From contig JAKLEZ010000017.1 of NCBI GenBank assembly GCA_022711465.1, forward strand, positions 62,001 through 126,000: 64,000 bases of DNA, read 5' to 3'. Positions 9,350-17,855 of this stretch are shown here, in pieces (within the stretch, counting starts at the first letter, position 1; every line of letters begins with the position of its first letter). Under the pieces are notes generated by a model that worked only from the letters and a program-made list of their open reading frames with translations, searched no databases and had not been told where the DNA came from. The DNA is from Planctomycetota bacterium. Its GTDB lineage: Bacteria; Planctomycetota; Phycisphaerae; UBA1845; PWPN01. The translations under genes and the position numbers were made by a program.

Positions 9350-10243
9350 TCAGTCCGAGGCCTCGACCAGGGCCTGGGTCGTCACGAACGTACCCTTGGC
9401 CGCGGCTTCGTCCAGGAAATCGCGGAACGGCTGCCAGTAGTCGTACTTGTCCGAGTCGCCGGTATACCAGTTGTGGACCAGGACGACCAGCGGCTCGTCG
9501 GCGGCGACAGCCTCCTCGAGGGCGAGGTGCAAGGCCTCACCGAACTGGGCACCCGTCATGTGATCGCCCTCGGCGAACGAAATGTCGCACAGGTAGACCC
9601 GCTTTCCGCCGTACTCAACCGTGCTGATCGGCACCGCCTTGAAGCTATGATCGGCCACGATGTAGGGCAGGGTATCGTTCTCGTGGCCGGGCAACGCGAG
9701 CTGTCTAGCCTTGAAGCCGCTGTTGTACGCCAGACCCAGTTCGTCGAGAATCTCGTAGGTATCCTCGTTCTGGCTGAAATACTGCGGGCGAAAGCCAACG
9801 ACCGGTTTGTAGTGCCCGCACGGACGGCAACCTTCCACCGCTGTCTTGGCCCGAGTCAGCAGGTCCTTCTGCTCTTCGTAGGTCATGGTCGCCAGTTGCT
9901 CGCCGGTGTAGTACCCGTGAAGGGCGATTTCGAAGCCCTGGTGGTAGAGCTCGGTCACGGCTGGCTGCTGGCGGTTCGCATAGTCGGCGGTGACATAGAC
10001 CGTCGTCAGGATGCCCCGCCGCTGGAGCTCGTCCGTGATTCTCGCCAACCCGGCGACACCCTCCATCTCGGCGTCAACCTGAATGTTGATGGGAACTCCA
10101 CCGCCCGGCGGCGGTGACACGTGGGCCGGCGACGACCACAGCCAGCCGGCCAGATCCCGCGGCAGACAGCCTGCCCCACCCAACGCCAGGATCGGCAGAC
10201 CGTAGAGCAACAGCCGCCGCCGAACGCTTGAACGGTCACTCAT
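9350..10243 (-). CDS. Polysaccharide deacetylase-like lipoprotein
   Basis: 297 residues from the ATG preceded by GGAAGAG; a longer start at 10264 would overlap the upstream gene. The N-terminus has RRR, a hydrophobic stretch and a cysteine (LALGGAGC) that fits a lipoprotein or Tat-type lipoprotein signal. The body resembles NodB-type polysaccharide deacetylases: INIQVDAEME as motif 1, IALHGYYTGEQLATMTYEEQ as motif 2, VVGFRPQYFSQNEDTYEIL as motif 3 and VVLVHNWYTGD near the end. Motif 2 lacks the second metal-binding His of the usual HxxxH, so metal binding may differ. It lies 13 bp downstream of the ceramidase-like gene and is probably co-transcribed with it. Confidence 0.8.
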   Translation of the reverse strand: MSDRSSVRRRLLLYGLPILALGGAGCLPRDLAGWLWSSPAHVSPPPGGGVPINIQVDAEMEGVAGLARITDELQRRGILTTVYVTADYANRQQPAVTELYHQGFEIALHGYYTGEQLATMTYEEQKDLLTRAKTAVEGCRPCGHYKPVVGFRPQYFSQNEDTYEILDELGLAYNSGFKARQLALPGHENDTLPYIVADHSFKAVPISTVEYGGKRVYLCDISFAEGDHMTGAQFGEALHLALEEAVAADEPLVVLVHNWYTGDSDKYDYWQPFRDFLDEAAAKGTFVTTQALVEASD

Positions 10244-10256
10244 GCCATCTCTTCCT

Positions 10257-11546
10257 TCAACCATGTCGGACCAGGTCTGTCACGCGGTCACGAAGCCGCT
10301 CGAACTCCCCCCGCTCGACCGGCAAGCCTCCGTAGAACACAAACGCACTCTCGATCTCGTAACCGCCCTCGTCATACGCCGCCGACGGAGCCAGGTACCC
10401 TGCGTCCCCGTTGGCGTAACCCACGACGTAGAGCCTCCGACCGAGACGTGAACGCAAATCATCGGCCATGACCGAAAACACCTCGGCGCCAAGACACACC
10501 CACGTGGTCTCGCCAAACCGCAGAATCTGCACATCCACGGGGATCCGCGGGCACCAATCCGGCTGGCCGACCCGGGCGATCATCCTCCGCTCCCAGAGGT
10601 CAACCGACTCACGGTAACGATCGGCCACATAGCCGGTCTCCTGGGCATAGACCAGGCGAAGCTTGGCGGCATGATCTCTGATCTGGCCCGCATCGAAGGG
10701 CTGAAGTCGGACATCGAACTCCGCCAGGACACTGTGAAGCCGCGGCTGCGGTACCACCTCGGTCAGAGAGACCGCGGCCACGATGGCAGCCGCGATCTGG
10801 TCGCCCCACCGCGTCATTGGCGCGAAGGTCGGCAGGCTGGCCGTGGGCTGGATGAACTCGCTGGTCACCGAGGGTGGATTCAGGTTGCCACAGGCGCCGT
10901 TGGTGACCAAGACCACCGGATTGCCCGGCAATCCGGTCGAGGCGGTGGCCGCCGCCCGCCCCGCCATGTCAGCGCTGATCGACCGGTTGTCCGCCCGCAT
11001 GGCCACGTGGTGAATCGGGTAGTTGGCCAACACCCCCGCGAAGCTGCCATCGGTTCGCCGCCATGCCACAACGCCAAGCCGCGGATCGGCGTGGGCACTG
11101 ACCTTGCCGCGGCGGTCCACGGCCAAGGCGCACCGCCCTTCTCCGACGAGCATCTCCGCCGGCTCAGGGGAGCACTGGGCTTCCGCAGCTGCCTTCAGCA
11201 TCTCACGGCCGAGCCGATCCACGTAGCCGGTATCGTAAGTGCCGGCATTGATCAACGGTATCGTCGCCGGCCCCGAATGGGTGTGCGTGGCGGAGAGGAC
11301 GACCTCGTCGCGGCGCAGGCCAAAGCGAGCGGCCAGGGTCTGCTTGACCTCGGCCACAAGCTCGCGGGTGTAACCGATGAGATCAGCATGAAGCCAGAGC
11401 AGTCGCTGACCACCGTCCTCGAGATACAGGGCCCGCACCGCCAGTCGATCGTGGATACCCAACGAAGGCTGTACCCGAGCCAGGAAACCGGACAGCTCCA
11501 CTCCCGGCTCAGGCGTAATGTCAATGACTGATGTCCCGATCTTCAT
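10257..11546 (-). CDS. Neutral/alkaline ceramidase-like N-terminal family protein
   Basis: 429 residues without a signal peptide. The N-terminus (MKIGTSVIDITPEPGVELSGFLAR) and HADLIGYTRE...LSATHTHSGPAT are hallmarks of the neutral ceramidase N-terminal family, in which the H-x-H-S-G segment binds zinc next to the active-site serine. A second His region (LANYPIHHVAMRADNRSISADMAG) and a NGACGNLNP motif follow. Planctomycetes carry many paralogs of this family of unknown substrate. The C-terminal immunoglobulin-like domain of true ceramidases is missing, so the substrate is not assignable. It is first in a two-gene operon with the deacetylase-like lipoprotein. Confidence 0.78.
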   Translation of the reverse strand: MKIGTSVIDITPEPGVELSGFLARVQPSLGIHDRLAVRALYLEDGGQRLLWLHADLIGYTRELVAEVKQTLAARFGLRRDEVVLSATHTHSGPATIPLINAGTYDTGYVDRLGREMLKAAAEAQCSPEPAEMLVGEGRCALAVDRRGKVSAHADPRLGVVAWRRTDGSFAGVLANYPIHHVAMRADNRSISADMAGRAAATASTGLPGNPVVLVTNGACGNLNPPSVTSEFIQPTASLPTFAPMTRWGDQIAAAIVAAVSLTEVVPQPRLHSVLAEFDVRLQPFDAGQIRDHAAKLRLVYAQETGYVADRYRESVDLWERRMIARVGQPDWCPRIPVDVQILRFGETTWVCLGAEVFSVMADDLRSRLGRRLYVVGYANGDAGYLAPSAAYDEGGYEIESAFVFYGGLPVERGEFERLRDRVTDLVRHG

Positions 11547-11746
11547 TCATACCATCCTGATCAACCAGGCCACCACGACCGGCCTAGAGTGTCGGGCCAA
11601 AGGGCGATCGGGTCAACACCGCTTCCAGAACGAACATGCGGACTGTTGCGCTCCAGTCACACGGCAGGCGTGCGGTCCGACAGGACTGGCTTCAGAAGGA
11701 AGACCCCCAAGGAGCGGGCTCCCGTCACCCCGGTGCTGAATGCCGC

Positions 11747-12745
11747 TCATACTCTCGCGTACTGGCTCTTGACGTAATCCCGAGCGCGAGCGACGTCCTT
11801 GAGCTGAAGATGCTCGATGACCAGATCCAACTCCTTGTCCAGCGCGGCCAGATGCCGAAGGTAGAGCGGATAGTCAAGAACGCCCTGCCCGGCAGCAGGC
11901 AAATCCGTGCCCTCTGCCGCCGCCTTCACGTCCTTGGCATGGGCCAGGACGGTCTGTTTGCCGAGCCGCTTGAACATCTCGTCAAGCATCGGCTGCATCC
12001 GGGCAAGATCATCCTTGCGGTAGTAGTTGCACGGATCCATGGTCAGCTTCAAGGAAGGAGACGGCACGTCCTTGAAAAGCCGCTCCGCCCGCTCGATCGA
12101 GTCGATGACGTTCCGCCAATAGACTTCGATGGCCACGATGGCTCCGGTCTTCTCGGCCATGCGGGCCAGCCGAGCGAATGCATCCCGGCAGGCGATGTAG
12201 CCCTTCTCCGTGTAGTTGTCCGGGTGATCGCTGAACTCCGACTGCGGGTTGAATGAACCTGTCTCGGTCGAGATGATCGGCTGGCCAAAACGCTTCCAGT
12301 TGTTGAGCAGACACTCCATGCGTTGCTCACCGTGACGACGACGCTCTGTCACGGGGTCGATGACGTTGTAGTAGCCGAAAAGGCCCGCTACCCGAATCTC
12401 CTGCTTGTCCAGCGCGGTCACGATCTTCCTGGCAGCATCCCAGTCAGGCTTGGCCGCGTCAAACTTGACGTCGGCGAACTGACTTTCGAGCACGACGTTG
12501 GAGAATCCGTCCTCCCTGATTCGGCGGGCCGCTTCATCGACGGGGAAGCTCGCATAGACGCCCGACATGATCCCCAGTTTGAGGTTCCGGGCGGCTTTCG
12601 TTTTCAGGTCCGGCTTGGGCGGCGCCTGCACCGGCCCGTCGCCCAGGAACATGCATCCCTGTCCCGCCAGGATCGCCGCCCCGGCACCGGCCGCCTTCAA
12701 CCACGCCCGCCGGCTCATGCTTGCCTTCGCTCCAGTTTGCTCCAT
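11747..12745 (-). CDS. Tat-exported sugar phosphate isomerase/epimerase-like TIM-barrel protein
   Basis: 332 residues. The N-terminus has a twin-arginine motif (MSRRAWLKAAGAGAAILAG) followed by a cysteine (GQGC), suggesting Tat export and possibly lipidation. The body fits the AP endonuclease 2/xylose isomerase-like TIM barrel family: LKLGIMSGVYASFPVDEAARRIREDGF at the start, ISTETGSFNP mid-protein, VAIEVYWRNVIDS, LTMDPCNYY and VLAHAKDVKA as metal- and substrate-site strands. Such proteins often act on sugars or inositols; no substrate can be named. GAGGTGG upstream supports the ATG at 12745. It is divergent from the UbiB-like gene. Confidence 0.85.
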   Translation of the reverse strand: MEQTGAKASMSRRAWLKAAGAGAAILAGQGCMFLGDGPVQAPPKPDLKTKAARNLKLGIMSGVYASFPVDEAARRIREDGFSNVVLESQFADVKFDAAKPDWDAARKIVTALDKQEIRVAGLFGYYNVIDPVTERRRHGEQRMECLLNNWKRFGQPIISTETGSFNPQSEFSDHPDNYTEKGYIACRDAFARLARMAEKTGAIVAIEVYWRNVIDSIERAERLFKDVPSPSLKLTMDPCNYYRKDDLARMQPMLDEMFKRLGKQTVLAHAKDVKAAAEGTDLPAAGQGVLDYPLYLRHLAALDKELDLVIEHLQLKDVARARDYVKSQYARV

Positions 12746-12872
12746 GTGCCACCTCGTCGTCTGTGCCGGAAGAAAAGCGCCTGCACCCGCTCAGCTGATC
12801 CTAACGCCGCAGTTCGCAACTGTCGAGTTGACGCTCCTTCGCTGTCCGCTATCCTAGCGTTCTTCGGCAGAT

Positions 12873-14642
12873 GTGGGATCGGCGTTGGCCGGCCGGATCC
12901 CGTCCATCCGAAGACAGGCGGTGGAATCCGTGACTCTCAACCTCCCCAAGACCGTGCGAAGCATCCGCCGCGTTCAGACCATCGCCGGTGTGCTGAGCCG
13001 GCACGGTTTCGGGCACCTGATCGACCGGTTGCACCTGGGGCGATATGTGCCCCTGCCCAAGCGATGGCGAGAAGTGATCGCACCGCCCTCCGACAGGACC
13101 GTCGACGTCAATCTCGGGCGACGGATCGCCCGCGTGTTCGAGGAACTGGGCCCCACCTTCATCAAACTCGGCCAGATGATGTCCACCCGACCGGACGTTT
13201 TTCCGGCTGACATCATCAAGGAACTCATCGCCCTCCAGGACCGTGTGCCACCCTTCAGCACGGATGAGGCCAAGCACACCATCGCCTCCAACCTCGGCAG
13301 CCGCATTGAGGAGTGCTTCGCCACCTTCGATGATGTCCCCTTCGCCAGCGGCTCCATTGCCCAGGTTCATCGAGCTACCACCCGCCCTAGCGAGGATCGG
13401 CCAAGCGAGCGGGTGGTGGTCAAGGTCAAGCGGCCGGACATCGAAGATATCGTCCGCCTGGACATGACCATCCTTCGGTGGATCGCCGACCTGATCGAGC
13501 GAATGCTGCCCGAACTGCACATCTATCATCCGCTGCTGATCGTGGACGAGTTCGAACGAACGCTTCTTCGGGAAATGGACTTCGTCAACGAAGCGGCGAC
13601 CATGGCTCGCTTCGGCGAGTCCTTCGAGGGTGACCCCGGCCTCCACATCCCCAAGGTCTACTGGGACCTGACCGGTCCCGGTGTACTGACCCTCGAAGAG
13701 ATACGCGGGGTCAGCGCCCAGAAGCTGATCGATCAACCGGACCCGAAAGTCAACGCCAAGGCCGTGGCCGCTCAGCTGGCCGAAGCCTTCGTCCGCCAGT
13801 TCTTCGAGATCGGCCTGTTTCACGCCGATCCCCATCCGGGCAACCTGCTCATCGAGCCCCCCGCCCGGATCGGGCTGATTGACTTCGGCCTCACCGGCCG
13901 GATCGACGAGGAACGACTCAGCCAGCTGGTTGTCGCCCTTATCGCCGCGTTCAACCGCGAACCGGAGATTGTGGTTGAAGTCCTGGCCGACATGGACGCC
14001 CTCGGCGAGGGCACCGACCGGCACGCGCTGCGGCATGATTTCCTGCAGCTCATCGAGAAGTACTACGGCCTTCCGCTGCGCCGCTTCGATCCGCAAACGC
14101 TCTTCTTCGAGATCACCAGCCTGATCCGCCGCCACGAAGTGAGCCTGCCGCGCGAATTCGTCATGTTCGGCAAAGCCCTGGTCGCCATCGGCGGCGTATG
14201 TCTGCAGTTCGACCCGCAACTCGACCTGCTCAGCCTTGTCCAGCCCAAGCTCACCGCCCTGCTGGCCAACCGCTTCCGGCCGTCCCGGTTGCTCAAATCG
14301 GCAGCGGTCTCAACCTGGCACATGGCCCACATCGTCAAGACCGCCCCCGGCCAGCTCCGCGACATATCCCGGCGTCTGGCCCGCGGGAAGTGGCAGGTGA
14401 ATATCCGTCACCAGAACCTGGACATGCTCGCCCAGGAGTTGGACCGGTCCAGCAACCGGCTGTCGTTCTCGGTGGTCATCGCCGCGATCATCGTCGGGAG
14501 CTCTTGGGTCGTGACCACTCCGGCGACAACCAAGGTCTTCGGTATTCCCCTGCCGGCTCTCGGCTTCACCGGCTACCTGGTCGCCGGCATCATGGGACTC
14601 GGCCTGGTGGTCGCCATGCTCCGCAGCGGCAAGCTGTCCTGA
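12873..14642 (+). CDS. ABC1/UbiB-family atypical kinase
   Basis: 589 residues. Contains the family marks in order: KLGQMMSTRPDVFP (KxGQ motif, about residue 100), the Ala-rich nucleotide loop replaced by FASGSIAQVHRA, VVVKVKRPDI with the catalytic Lys, EMDFVNEAATM, HADPHPGNLLI and IDFGLTGRI (DFG equivalent). Two C-terminal transmembrane helices (about 530-550 and 560-582) anchor it, as in UbiB/AarF. Members support ubiquinone or other isoprenoid lipid metabolism as ATPases. The start is read as GTG at 12873; GTG codons at 12921 and 12930 are alternatives. No quinone genes are nearby. It is convergent with the SagB-type gene. Confidence 0.92.
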   Translation: MGSALAGRIPSIRRQAVESVTLNLPKTVRSIRRVQTIAGVLSRHGFGHLIDRLHLGRYVPLPKRWREVIAPPSDRTVDVNLGRRIARVFEELGPTFIKLGQMMSTRPDVFPADIIKELIALQDRVPPFSTDEAKHTIASNLGSRIEECFATFDDVPFASGSIAQVHRATTRPSEDRPSERVVVKVKRPDIEDIVRLDMTILRWIADLIERMLPELHIYHPLLIVDEFERTLLREMDFVNEAATMARFGESFEGDPGLHIPKVYWDLTGPGVLTLEEIRGVSAQKLIDQPDPKVNAKAVAAQLAEAFVRQFFEIGLFHADPHPGNLLIEPPARIGLIDFGLTGRIDEERLSQLVVALIAAFNREPEIVVEVLADMDALGEGTDRHALRHDFLQLIEKYYGLPLRRFDPQTLFFEITSLIRRHEVSLPREFVMFGKALVAIGGVCLQFDPQLDLLSLVQPKLTALLANRFRPSRLLKSAAVSTWHMAHIVKTAPGQLRDISRRLARGKWQVNIRHQNLDMLAQELDRSSNRLSFSVVIAAIIVGSSWVVTTPATTKVFGIPLPALGFTGYLVAGIMGLGLVVAMLRSGKLS

Positions 14643-14697
14643 CACCGCACCCGCCCCGGTTCCACGCCCCGGGGGACGCTCCGCCCCGAGATGTTCC

Positions 14698-15501
14698 TCA
14701 GCGGCCAACGATAATCAGATAGACCAAGTGCTGCTCCCGCGTGTCGCAGCCGAAAACGCCTGCCACTTCCTCGTCGATGAACCCGCCGACGGGTACGGCC
14801 GCAAGTCCCAGGGCGGTGCTGGTCAGCAGGAGATTCTGAGCCGCGTGGCCGGCCTCCAGCAGAGCGAAGCGGTAGCCGCGATCCCCGTACTTCACAATCA
14901 GACGCCGCCAATCCGCGACGAAGCCGATCACCGCGCCACAGCTTGCGACCAGGTCGCCGTGGAGGGAGACCCGCCCGAGATGCTCGACCGGCACGCCTTC
15001 ACCGAGTTGTTCGAGGCAGTGATTCATGGTCTGGTATCGATAGATGCCTCTGCCAAGACCGCGCACGTTCAGGGCCGCCAGTCGATACTCCAGCGGGAAC
15101 AGGGCCCCCGCCGATGGTGCGGCCCGACGCGGCCAAGGGACGCCGTCGGCATCCGCGTTTGGCCGAGAAGTGATCCCGGCCGTGTTCAGCAGCAACCGCG
15201 ACAGCGCGGCCATGCCAAGCGGCCGCCCGATGAACTGCCGGATCGTGCGTCGGCATCGGATCAGCCGGTCGAGTCCCCACCAGCCTCGTTGCCGCGGCAG
15301 AGCGATCTGCGGAGCGGCCGGACTGATACCGATCCGCGGGTAGAGTTCCTCCATCGCCGCGGTTGCCGTGCTGAGCCGCTCCTCGAACTCCAGGAGGTTG
15401 GCCGCGGTGAGGCTCGTGTTCTGGTGATACAGACGAGCCAACTCGCCATCCGCCGGGAGTTCCGGCTCGGCACCTCCGAGGTGATCGTGAGTTGAAGACA
15501 T
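14698..15501 (-). CDS. SagB-type FMN-dependent dehydrogenase
   Basis: 267 residues from the ATG preceded by AAGGGG; a longer frame would overlap the YcaO gene. It belongs to the nitroreductase-fold SagB family, which oxidises thiazoline/oxazoline rings in TOMM peptides to azoles using FMN. Visible marks: LIRCRRTIRQFIGRPL (FMN-phosphate site, RRSxR-like), PSAGALFPLEYRLAALNV (SAGaLyPlE), GIYRYQTMNHCLEQL, YGDRGYRFALLEAGHAAQNLLLTSTALGLAAVPVGGF (the strongly conserved RYaLlEaGhaaQNl segment). It starts 14 bp after the YcaO stop on the same strand. Likely the last gene of a three-gene operon. Confidence 0.9.
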   Translation of the reverse strand: MSSTHDHLGGAEPELPADGELARLYHQNTSLTAANLLEFEERLSTATAAMEELYPRIGISPAAPQIALPRQRGWWGLDRLIRCRRTIRQFIGRPLGMAALSRLLLNTAGITSRPNADADGVPWPRRAAPSAGALFPLEYRLAALNVRGLGRGIYRYQTMNHCLEQLGEGVPVEHLGRVSLHGDLVASCGAVIGFVADWRRLIVKYGDRGYRFALLEAGHAAQNLLLTSTALGLAAVPVGGFIDEEVAGVFGCDTREQHLVYLIIVGR

Positions 15502-15515
15502 CGCGATAGCCCCTT

Positions 15516-17852
15516 CTACGGGTAGGGATGTGGCCATGGATTCCGCCACTTCGCTCGAGTCGTGCACCAGGCGAAGACGCGCTCCGGCTGATCCTGCCGC
15601 TGGCCGCCGAGGAACGGCAGCAGATGATCACCGTGCAGCAGCTGCATGCCGGGTACCAGGACACGCACCACGCGCAGTCCGACGCAGCCCACATCCGGCG
15701 TGGTCAGGTCAGACCAGCAGGCCCTCAAGCCGATGGACTCAATCCGGTTCACAATCGCCTCGATGGCGGCGGCACCCGTCAGACCCGGCCGGTCAAACCG
15801 ATCCAGGTCCGCCGACAAGCCCGTACTCACGAGGCGGAAAAGGTGGCGGCAGAGACGCGGCCTTCGCGTGTAGAACTGGGCGTGATCTTCAAAAGTGCGC
15901 ACGTCCGAGCCGTCGCGCTGGTAGCTGATCCCCGGTCGACGGCGCAGCTCTTCGCGGATGTACTTGCGGCCCATTCCTGCCTCGATCAGGGCTTTCAGCA
16001 CTGCAGCGCGGGCATCCGGATGACTGGCCGCCCCGAACGAGATGACATCTCCGTCCTCGGACGGGCCTCGCGAAATCACCGCGTAGGTAGGGACGCCCGT
16101 GTCCGGGGTCAGGTCGGCGATGCGGTAGTCGATCCGCGGCCACAGGAGACAATCCTCCAGGATCTCCCTGTGCCACCTGCACTGGTCGGAAGCCAGATCA
16201 ACCTGCGGAGCCGCCAGCCCGTTCCGCCATGCGATGACGAAAGCATCCCGTTCGATAACCTCGCACAGTGCGGAGAGAATCGCCGCCTCCGTTGTGGGTC
16301 CGGCGGCCAGGCCGGTGGAGGTGGCCACGGCCAGCGGGGAACGCTTCCGACGCGGCGGGAATCCCATATACACCAGGTCTGCGGGAAGCCAGGCGGGACG
16401 ATGATCGCCCCAACGCCCACCAGTCAGCCAAGCCCCTTCCACCCAGTCGGTCAGCGTGTCACGGCGAAAAGGGGCAAAGGGGAAGTTGGGCAGGCGATAC
16501 TGAACGCCGGAGTACAGGGCGACGCTTTCCGGGTCAACAGCCGCGGAATCATCGAAGTCGGACCAGGTACAGGTCTTCACGCGCTCCGACTTCGGTGGTA
16601 GGCCCGCACAATACCGTTCGGCGGCCTCGCCAATGGCTGCACCCCAGGCATCGCTCGCCGTGAGTCCACCCCCACCGCCGCCCGGTGACACTGACCATCC
16701 TCCCAGGGATCGGAGGTCCGCCGTCTCGGCAGTGACGACGAATAGCCGCGGGTCGTCCCAACGGCTGGGGACCTCACGTGCTCCCCGGATGATCCCGCAA
16801 CGGCGAGCCACCAGCAAATCCCGCCATTCCTGCAGGCCGGCTCCCACTTTGAACGAGGTTGCGTCCTCGAACCTGGGCCCCAGCGGTGAACGAGATGCCG
16901 GCGGCCCGCCGCAAGACGAGCAACAGGGCACCGAAAGCACGGCCTCACTGTTCGTGGCGTAAGTCCGGAAGTCCACACACAGAAGCCGCCCCAGGCATCG
17001 GCAGGGCTGGTGGCCAAACAGGTAGCGAAGGATCTCCGCGACTGCCAGGCTGACGATGATCTTCCTGATCCATGACGGCGGAGCGATCACGATAGCCCGA
17101 TCGTCAGGCAGCGTCGTCAACTCGTCCGACGCGGTTGACGATGCCGCTCCGAGACTGCGGCGATTACTGTTGAGTCGCTGCTGAAAACACGCCCAGCAGG
17201 CAGTCTGGCCGGGCACGAACAACGGACCGATCCACCCCGTATCCAAGTCACCACTCAGACACATCCAGCTCCGATGATGCCGGATCGCCCGATCGTTCAG
17301 ATCACCCCAATCACGCGTTCCCGGTGCGTCCTCGACAGCCACAAGCAAGCCATGAGTGGTCTCGGCGTCAGCGTCAGTCAGTACTTCCGCGGAATCGCTT
17401 GTCAACCCCGATTCCGTGAGTGCCGTTTGGAGATCAGACGCGATCGATCCCTTGCCGACCACACCAATGGGACACGCAGCGCGAACCTGACGAATCTGCG
17501 CTGATCCGATGCTCCATCGAGACAAACACCCGGCGAGCATCTCGACGTCCGAATCCCGGTCCTCACACGGCTCTGAAGCCGCGATCTCAACGACGCCTTC
17601 CTCGATGAGTTCATTCAGCGCCCGGTGCACCTCCTCCTCACTGAGCCCATTCGGCATCAATTCGCGAATCTCGGCACTCGTTCGGGCCCGAGTCAGCGAC
17701 TCGATGAGACCACCGAGCCACGGAGGGCCTTCCAGCGTCCACCGGCGCATTCCACCGTCTCTGGCCACCCACCGACCGTCCCGGACCGGCAGAAGAGTCA
17801 GATGCTGTTTGAGGCGATACCGCGGCATGACCTTGCTCGAACTGAAAACCAC
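15516..17852 (-). CDS. Fused E1-like/YcaO azoline-forming cyclodehydratase
   Basis: 778 residues. The N-terminal part (MPRYRLKQHLTLLPVRDGRW, then a winged-helix-like stretch to about 100) resembles the peptide-binding region of TOMM partner proteins. An E1/ThiF-like Rossmann segment follows (IGVVGKGSIASDL near 130), with cysteine pairs (CWACF near 222, CCSSCG near 305) that fit a structural zinc. From about 335 the YcaO domain shows the ATP/Mg residues: GEAAERY, STGLAAGPTTEAAILSALCEVIERDAF, and a C-terminal PHPYP, the PxPxP tail of azoline-forming YcaO enzymes. Together they install Cys/Ser/Thr heterocycles in ribosomal peptides. The GTG start lies 3 bp after the upstream stop; ATG at 17828 is an alternative. 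Confidence 0.92.
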   Translation of the reverse strand: MVFSSSKVMPRYRLKQHLTLLPVRDGRWVARDGGMRRWTLEGPPWLGGLIESLTRARTSAEIRELMPNGLSEEEVHRALNELIEEGVVEIAASEPCEDRDSDVEMLAGCLSRWSIGSAQIRQVRAACPIGVVGKGSIASDLQTALTESGLTSDSAEVLTDADAETTHGLLVAVEDAPGTRDWGDLNDRAIRHHRSWMCLSGDLDTGWIGPLFVPGQTACWACFQQRLNSNRRSLGAASSTASDELTTLPDDRAIVIAPPSWIRKIIVSLAVAEILRYLFGHQPCRCLGRLLCVDFRTYATNSEAVLSVPCCSSCGGPPASRSPLGPRFEDATSFKVGAGLQEWRDLLVARRCGIIRGAREVPSRWDDPRLFVVTAETADLRSLGGWSVSPGGGGGGLTASDAWGAAIGEAAERYCAGLPPKSERVKTCTWSDFDDSAAVDPESVALYSGVQYRLPNFPFAPFRRDTLTDWVEGAWLTGGRWGDHRPAWLPADLVYMGFPPRRKRSPLAVATSTGLAAGPTTEAAILSALCEVIERDAFVIAWRNGLAAPQVDLASDQCRWHREILEDCLLWPRIDYRIADLTPDTGVPTYAVISRGPSEDGDVISFGAASHPDARAAVLKALIEAGMGRKYIREELRRRPGISYQRDGSDVRTFEDHAQFYTRRPRLCRHLFRLVSTGLSADLDRFDRPGLTGAAAIEAIVNRIESIGLRACWSDLTTPDVGCVGLRVVRVLVPGMQLLHGDHLLPFLGGQRQDQPERVFAWCTTRAKWRNPWPHPYP

Positions 17853-17855
17853 CTA

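Noticed and set aside
12849..14219. 456-codon frame antisense to the ABC1/UbiB gene
   Set aside because: The plus strand carries all kinase motifs; the antisense product has biased composition only.
14654..14674. Bidirectional terminator between the ABC1 and SagB genes
   Set aside because: A CCCCGG/CCGGGG hairpin is present but no T tract follows on either strand.
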